NCBI RefSeq assembly: GCF_900496995.4
Contig: NC_044007.1
Span: forward strand, 1-64,000
Origin: Aquila chrysaetos chrysaetos
Taxonomy: Eukaryota; Chordata; Aves; Accipitriformes; Accipitridae
Length of the DNA stretch: 64,000 nucleotides
Direction: 5' to 3'
The position numbers and the translations under genes were made by a program. Positions 63,101 to 64,000 of the stretch are shown here, in pieces. The first letter of the stretch is position 1. Each line of letters opens with the position of its first letter. Below the pieces are notes generated by a model, which saw only the letters and a program-made list of their open reading frames with translations, did not search any database and was not told where the DNA came from.

Positions 63101-63530
63101 ATTTTGCTCCTTGTTCTCAATACGCCCATTCTTAAACCCTTCTCCCTCACATCATTCTCACCATCCTATTCTTGATCTTACAAAACAGTCTGTTCTTTTA
63201 TTATTCATACAACATTCATGATCTGTCCTGCTCCTCAGCTGAAGCAAAATCTGTGTTCCTTATTTGTATTTTAGAAAGCTGATTACAGGTTACTAACTAT
63301 CTTGGCTTTTCTTTCTCACACAGAATCCAAGAAATACTCAGTTTCACAGCAAAGATGTTCATCCGTTTCTGAAGTCCAGTAAAAAGATGTTCCAGATTAC
63401 TGCAAATGTGGGAGCTGCTGGTGATCCAAAAGCATCAATGGGCAGTTACTCCCAGGCCTATGGAACCATATATAAATCTGCACTGCAGAGTCTTCCAATA
63501 TCAAAATCCTCCCAACAACATGAGCAGTGA
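39040..63530 (+). CDS. MAPK15: Mitogen-activated protein kinase 15 (ERK7/ERK8), 13 coding exons
   Basis: Joining 39040-39108, 42877-42975, 43425-43454, 46118-46208, 46757-46887, 47061-47224, 48156-48295, 49675-49732, 54759-54896, 55149-55254, 59405-59705, 60167-60318 and 63324-63530 gives 1686 nt, 561 residues (human 544). All introns are GT-AG and no stop interrupts. Kinase domain residues 14-308: GKGAYG loop (21-26), VAVKK with catalytic Lys43, Glu61 of helix C, HRDQKPSN with Asp138 (the Gln in place of the usual Leu is the MAPK15 form), DFG 156-158, activation-loop TEY 176-178, APE 186-188. A YEMI at 341-344 sits where human MAPK15 has its LC3-interacting motif YQMI. The C-terminal half is Ser/Gln/Asn-rich and diverged, but its end ([14 protein letters not shown]) matches human. 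The kinase autophosphorylates its TEY, acts at basal bodies in ciliogenesis and in autophagy (known in vertebrates). Frame and residues look fully functional. Confidence 0.96.
39109..40868 (+). other. MAPK15 intron 1, left part
   Basis: AT-rich unique intron sequence after the CpG island. No gene, repeat or strong regulatory word seen. Confidence 0.5.
40869..41141 (+). mobile_element. CR1 3' end, sense, in MAPK15 intron 1
   Basis: ACAAGAGGAAATGGATTCAA, GGGAAGTGGTTGAGTCACC and the tail TTTTCTATAATTCTATGAT. Terminal 270 bp of a sense CR1. Confidence 0.9.
41142..41760 (-). mobile_element. CR1 fragment, antisense, abutting the sense CR1
   Basis: Reversed ORF2 C-terminal region: AGCCTTCTCTTCACCAGGCT, GTACTGGGGACCCCAGAGCT, GGATACGCTTGGCTTTCTGG, GTGCAGGACCTTGCACTTCA. 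In reverse it matches the CR1 at 57215-58141. It abuts the tail of the sense CR1, with its own 3' end missing. Confidence 0.85.
41862..42809 (-). mobile_element. Long class III-like LTR, antisense, in MAPK15 intron 1
   Basis: About 950 bp from TGTCGTGGTTTAAGCCC to ACCCAAAACA. Holds the CCTCCATGGGCTGAAGG/CGTGGGCTGCAGGGGC repeat cassette shared with 13812-14716 and 28545-29085. Ends about 67 bp before the exon 2 acceptor. No clear TSD. Confidence 0.8.
42877..42975 (+). CDS. MAPK15: MAPK15 coding exon 2
   Basis: Residues 24-56: completes the glycine loop (AYG), VAVKK with Lys43, then [12 protein letters not shown]. Acceptor TTTTTTCTCCCTAG, donor GTGAGA, phase 0. Confidence 0.95.
42976..46117 (+). 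other. MAPK15 introns 2 and 3 region
   Basis: Unique intronic sequence around the exon 3 microexon. No repeats or genes recognised in the 2.66 kb of intron 3. Confidence 0.5.
43425..43454 (+). CDS. MAPK15: MAPK15 coding exon 3 (30-nt microexon)
   Basis: Encodes only [10 protein letters not shown] (57-66), with helix C Glu61. Acceptor ATTTCCAG, donor GTAACA. Too short to appear as an open frame, but required for the kinase fold. Confidence 0.93.
46118..46208 (+). CDS. MAPK15: MAPK15 coding exon 4
   Basis: [20 protein letters not shown]... through the hinge FESM; ends one base into codon 97. Confidence 0.94.
46757..46887 (+). CDS. MAPK15: MAPK15 coding exon 5
   Basis: [13 protein letters not shown] to IHRDQK: the catalytic loop begins here (Asp138). 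Phase 1 in, phase 0 out, donor GTATAT. Confidence 0.95.
47061..47224 (+). CDS. MAPK15: MAPK15 coding exon 6
   Basis: [21 protein letters not shown], activation loop with TEY and [15 protein letters not shown]. Acceptor TTTTTTCAATTCAG, donor GTAACT. Confidence 0.96.
48156..48295 (+). CDS. MAPK15: MAPK15 coding exon 7
   Basis: [36 protein letters not shown] and IPAPSPE. Donor GTAGGA. The open frame runs on into the intron to 48429, but the exon 8 join is clearly the conserved one. Confidence 0.94.
49675..49732 (+). CDS. MAPK15: MAPK15 coding exon 8 (58 nt)
   Basis: Encodes [19 protein letters not shown], matching the RASV-containing segment of the human kinase. Acceptor CATTATTGCAG, donor GTAAGC. 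Confidence 0.92.
50120..50144. repeat. T homopolymer, 25 nt
   Basis: Run of T in MAPK15 intron 8, on the plus strand. No LINE tail or SINE is evident next to it. Confidence 0.9.
51400..53390 (+). pseudogene. Gag-like region of the intron 8 ERV
   Basis: Several broken plus-strand frames (for example 52063-52410, Glu-rich, and 53024-53326) occupy the gag position. I see no clear matrix, capsid or zinc-knuckle motif, so this is assigned by position between LTR/primer site and protease. Confidence 0.45.
53395..53750 (+). pseudogene. Retropepsin relic of the intron 8 ERV
   Basis: GCTTTGCTGGACACCAGTGC encodes ALLDTSA, a protease active site with Ser for the usual Gly, followed at once by a stop. 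A second frame (53539-53799) carries [25 protein letters not shown] and [13 protein letters not shown], the segment typical of avian class III proteases. No polymerase follows; it runs into the 3' LTR end. Confidence 0.7.
53831..54758 (+). other. MAPK15 intron 8, right part
   Basis: Unique intronic sequence between the ERV and exon 9. The open frame 54539-54721 has no homology I recognise. Confidence 0.45.
53961..53980. repeat. C homopolymer, 20 nt
   Basis: Run of 20 C followed by six A, in MAPK15 intron 8 just after the ERV. Confidence 0.9.
54759..54896 (+). CDS. MAPK15: MAPK15 coding exon 9
   Basis: [37 protein letters not shown]: the end of the kinase domain. It lies about 930 bp after the intron 8 ERV. 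Confidence 0.95.
55149..55254 (+). CDS. MAPK15: MAPK15 coding exon 10
   Basis: [31 protein letters not shown]. Ends in phase 0 in the middle of the YEMI motif. Confidence 0.93.
55490..56900 (-). repeat. Unclassified LTR-like repeat in MAPK15 intron 10
   Basis: About 1.4 kb of GC-richer sequence with degenerate internal repeats built on CAGYTGCTGGYWC and ACACAGGCCC (near 55855, 55905, 56115, 56160). A reversed TATA-like TTTTTATACC sits near 56338. Looks like an antisense LTR, but I know no family and see no TSD. Confidence 0.4.
57215..58141 (+). mobile_element. CR1 LINE, 5'-truncated, sense, in MAPK15 intron 10
   Basis: Starts within the RT domain and runs through the 3' end CCAAACCATTCTATGACTCT. 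The open frame is intact for about 270 codons: [10 protein letters not shown] (catalytic box), [32 protein letters not shown]-like, [43 protein letters not shown]. Little decay, so recent. Confidence 0.93.
58142..59404 (+). other. MAPK15 intron 10, right part
   Basis: AT-rich unique sequence, nothing recognised before the exon 11 acceptor. Confidence 0.5.
59405..59705 (+). CDS. MAPK15: MAPK15 coding exon 11
   Basis: [19 protein letters not shown] then a Ser/Pro-rich linker ending ITHTAVQ. Acceptor CTTTCTGTAG, donor GTAGGT. Confidence 0.92.
60167..60318 (+). CDS. MAPK15: MAPK15 coding exon 12
   Basis: [20 protein letters not shown]... to VQNLYN. Acceptor TTTTTTCTTCTGCAG, donor GTGAGT. Low-complexity C-terminal region. 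Confidence 0.9.
60319..63323 (+). other. MAPK15 intron 12
   Basis: Three kilobases of unique intron sequence. Short open frames (61872-62093, 62953-63135) have no family features. It contains a tandem TATTGTAATGTATTA near 62855-62880. Confidence 0.5.
63324..63530 (+). CDS. MAPK15: MAPK15 coding exon 13 with stop
   Basis: [16 protein letters not shown] ... [16 protein letters not shown] ... QQHEQ, stop TGA 63528-63530. The SQAYGT segment is the conserved C-terminus of the family. Confidence 0.93.
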   Translation, partial: NPRNTQFHSKDVHPFLKSSKKMFQITANVGAAGDPKASMGSYSQAYGTIYKSALQSLPISKSSQQHEQ

Positions 63531-63890
63531 ATATGGAAATGTTCTAACCAGGTGAAGTACAGCTCATCTTATCAGTCCCCTAACTGAGCCAGTAACAGCA
63601 AGTGAGAGCAAAATATAACAGGCATTTGACAGTTACCCCAGCTGAAGGAAAATGCTTTATTCATTGTATGGAACAAGGTACTACTTTCTTCTGGACAAAC
63701 TAACAGGAAAGAAAATCTAATCCCTTTGCCTTCTGGTCTTACCAGACAAGGGCACAGCACCATTTGCTCCCATACTGTGAGAACAATGAATGCTGTCAGT
63801 TCATATTCCTCATTTGAATTATTGCAAAAAATTACAGAAAACTGCAATATTGTGATACTTGAATGTATTTAGACATATTCAGAATATTCA
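63531..63890 (+). other. MAPK15 3' untranslated region
   Basis: AT-rich sequence after the stop. I find no canonical AATAAA or ATTAAA in these 360 nt. Confidence 0.5.
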
Positions 63891-63924
63891 GGGCCTTCAG
63901 ATATACTCAGACACATTCAGGGCC

Positions 63925-64000
63925 CATGTAAACCTCATGAAGTTCAGCAAGGGCAAGTGCAAGGTCCTGCACCTGGGCTGGGGCAAGCCGCGGTATCAAT
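63925..64000 (+). mobile_element. CR1 LINE, sense, continuing beyond the window
   Basis: CATGTAAACCTCATGAAGTT, CAGCAAGGGCAAGTGCAAGG, CCTGCACCTGGGCTGGGGCA matches the CR1 at 57350-57420. A 20-25 bp motif (ATTCAGGGCC...ATACTCAGACAC) just before it repeats itself. Confidence 0.85.

Noticed and set aside
1-64000. tRNA or rRNA genes
   Set aside because: I saw no cloverleaf-compatible tRNA sequence or rRNA core; only tRNA-complementary primer-binding sites of ERVs.

Overview
The window reads as a bird genome. It is rich in CR1 LINEs ending in the avian ATTCTATGA-type tail, has class I, II and III avian-style endogenous retrovirus (ERV) remnants and solo LTRs, contains short CpG-island promoters, and carries a two-gene block, CCDC166 then MAPK15, that are also neighbours in human (8q24.3). 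Nothing allows a firm species call.

Layout. (1) 1-15,470: a diverged tandem array of a purine-rich unit of about 87 bp. It is broken up by at least seven retroviral insertions. The largest is a 6.1 kb composite provirus (3182-9263) with a 6-bp target-site duplication (TSD), two primer-binding sites, two gag starts and several env fragments. A solo class I LTR sits inside its 3' LTR. (2) 15,470-17,460: non-repetitive sequence with a CpG island at about 16.2-16.9 kb that has no recognisable gene but carries CTCF-like and NRF1-like sites. (3) 17,460-27,060: class I solo LTRs in antisense, then a three-layer nest. A class III LTR was split by an env-less gammaretrovirus-like provirus, which was itself split in its reverse transcriptase by another class III LTR. 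Every layer keeps its TSD. The provirus has no 5' LTR; its left end is the primer-binding site itself. (4) 27.1-28.5 kb: a second orphan CpG island followed by an AT-rich block. (5) 28.5-34.9 kb: LTR and CR1 fragments. (6) 35,038-35,970: CCDC166, plus strand. (7) 36.8-38.6 kb: CR1 and LTR. (8) 39,040-63,530: MAPK15 (ERK7/ERK8), plus strand, 13 coding exons, all GT-AG, open for 561 residues. Its introns hold CR1s, a class III LTR, an internally deleted ERV and an unclassified LTR-like repeat. A further CR1 begins at the right edge.

Biology. The host genes are a co-oriented pair. MAPK15 is an atypical MAP kinase tied to cilium formation and autophagy. CCDC166 is a coiled-coil DUF4515 protein, the family that includes the basal-body protein BBOF1. 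RFX X-box-like sites lie about 100 bp upstream of the MAPK15 start and about 3.7 kb upstream of CCDC166, which fits a shared ciliary programme (inference). All retroviral genes here are broken; they are described only as relics.
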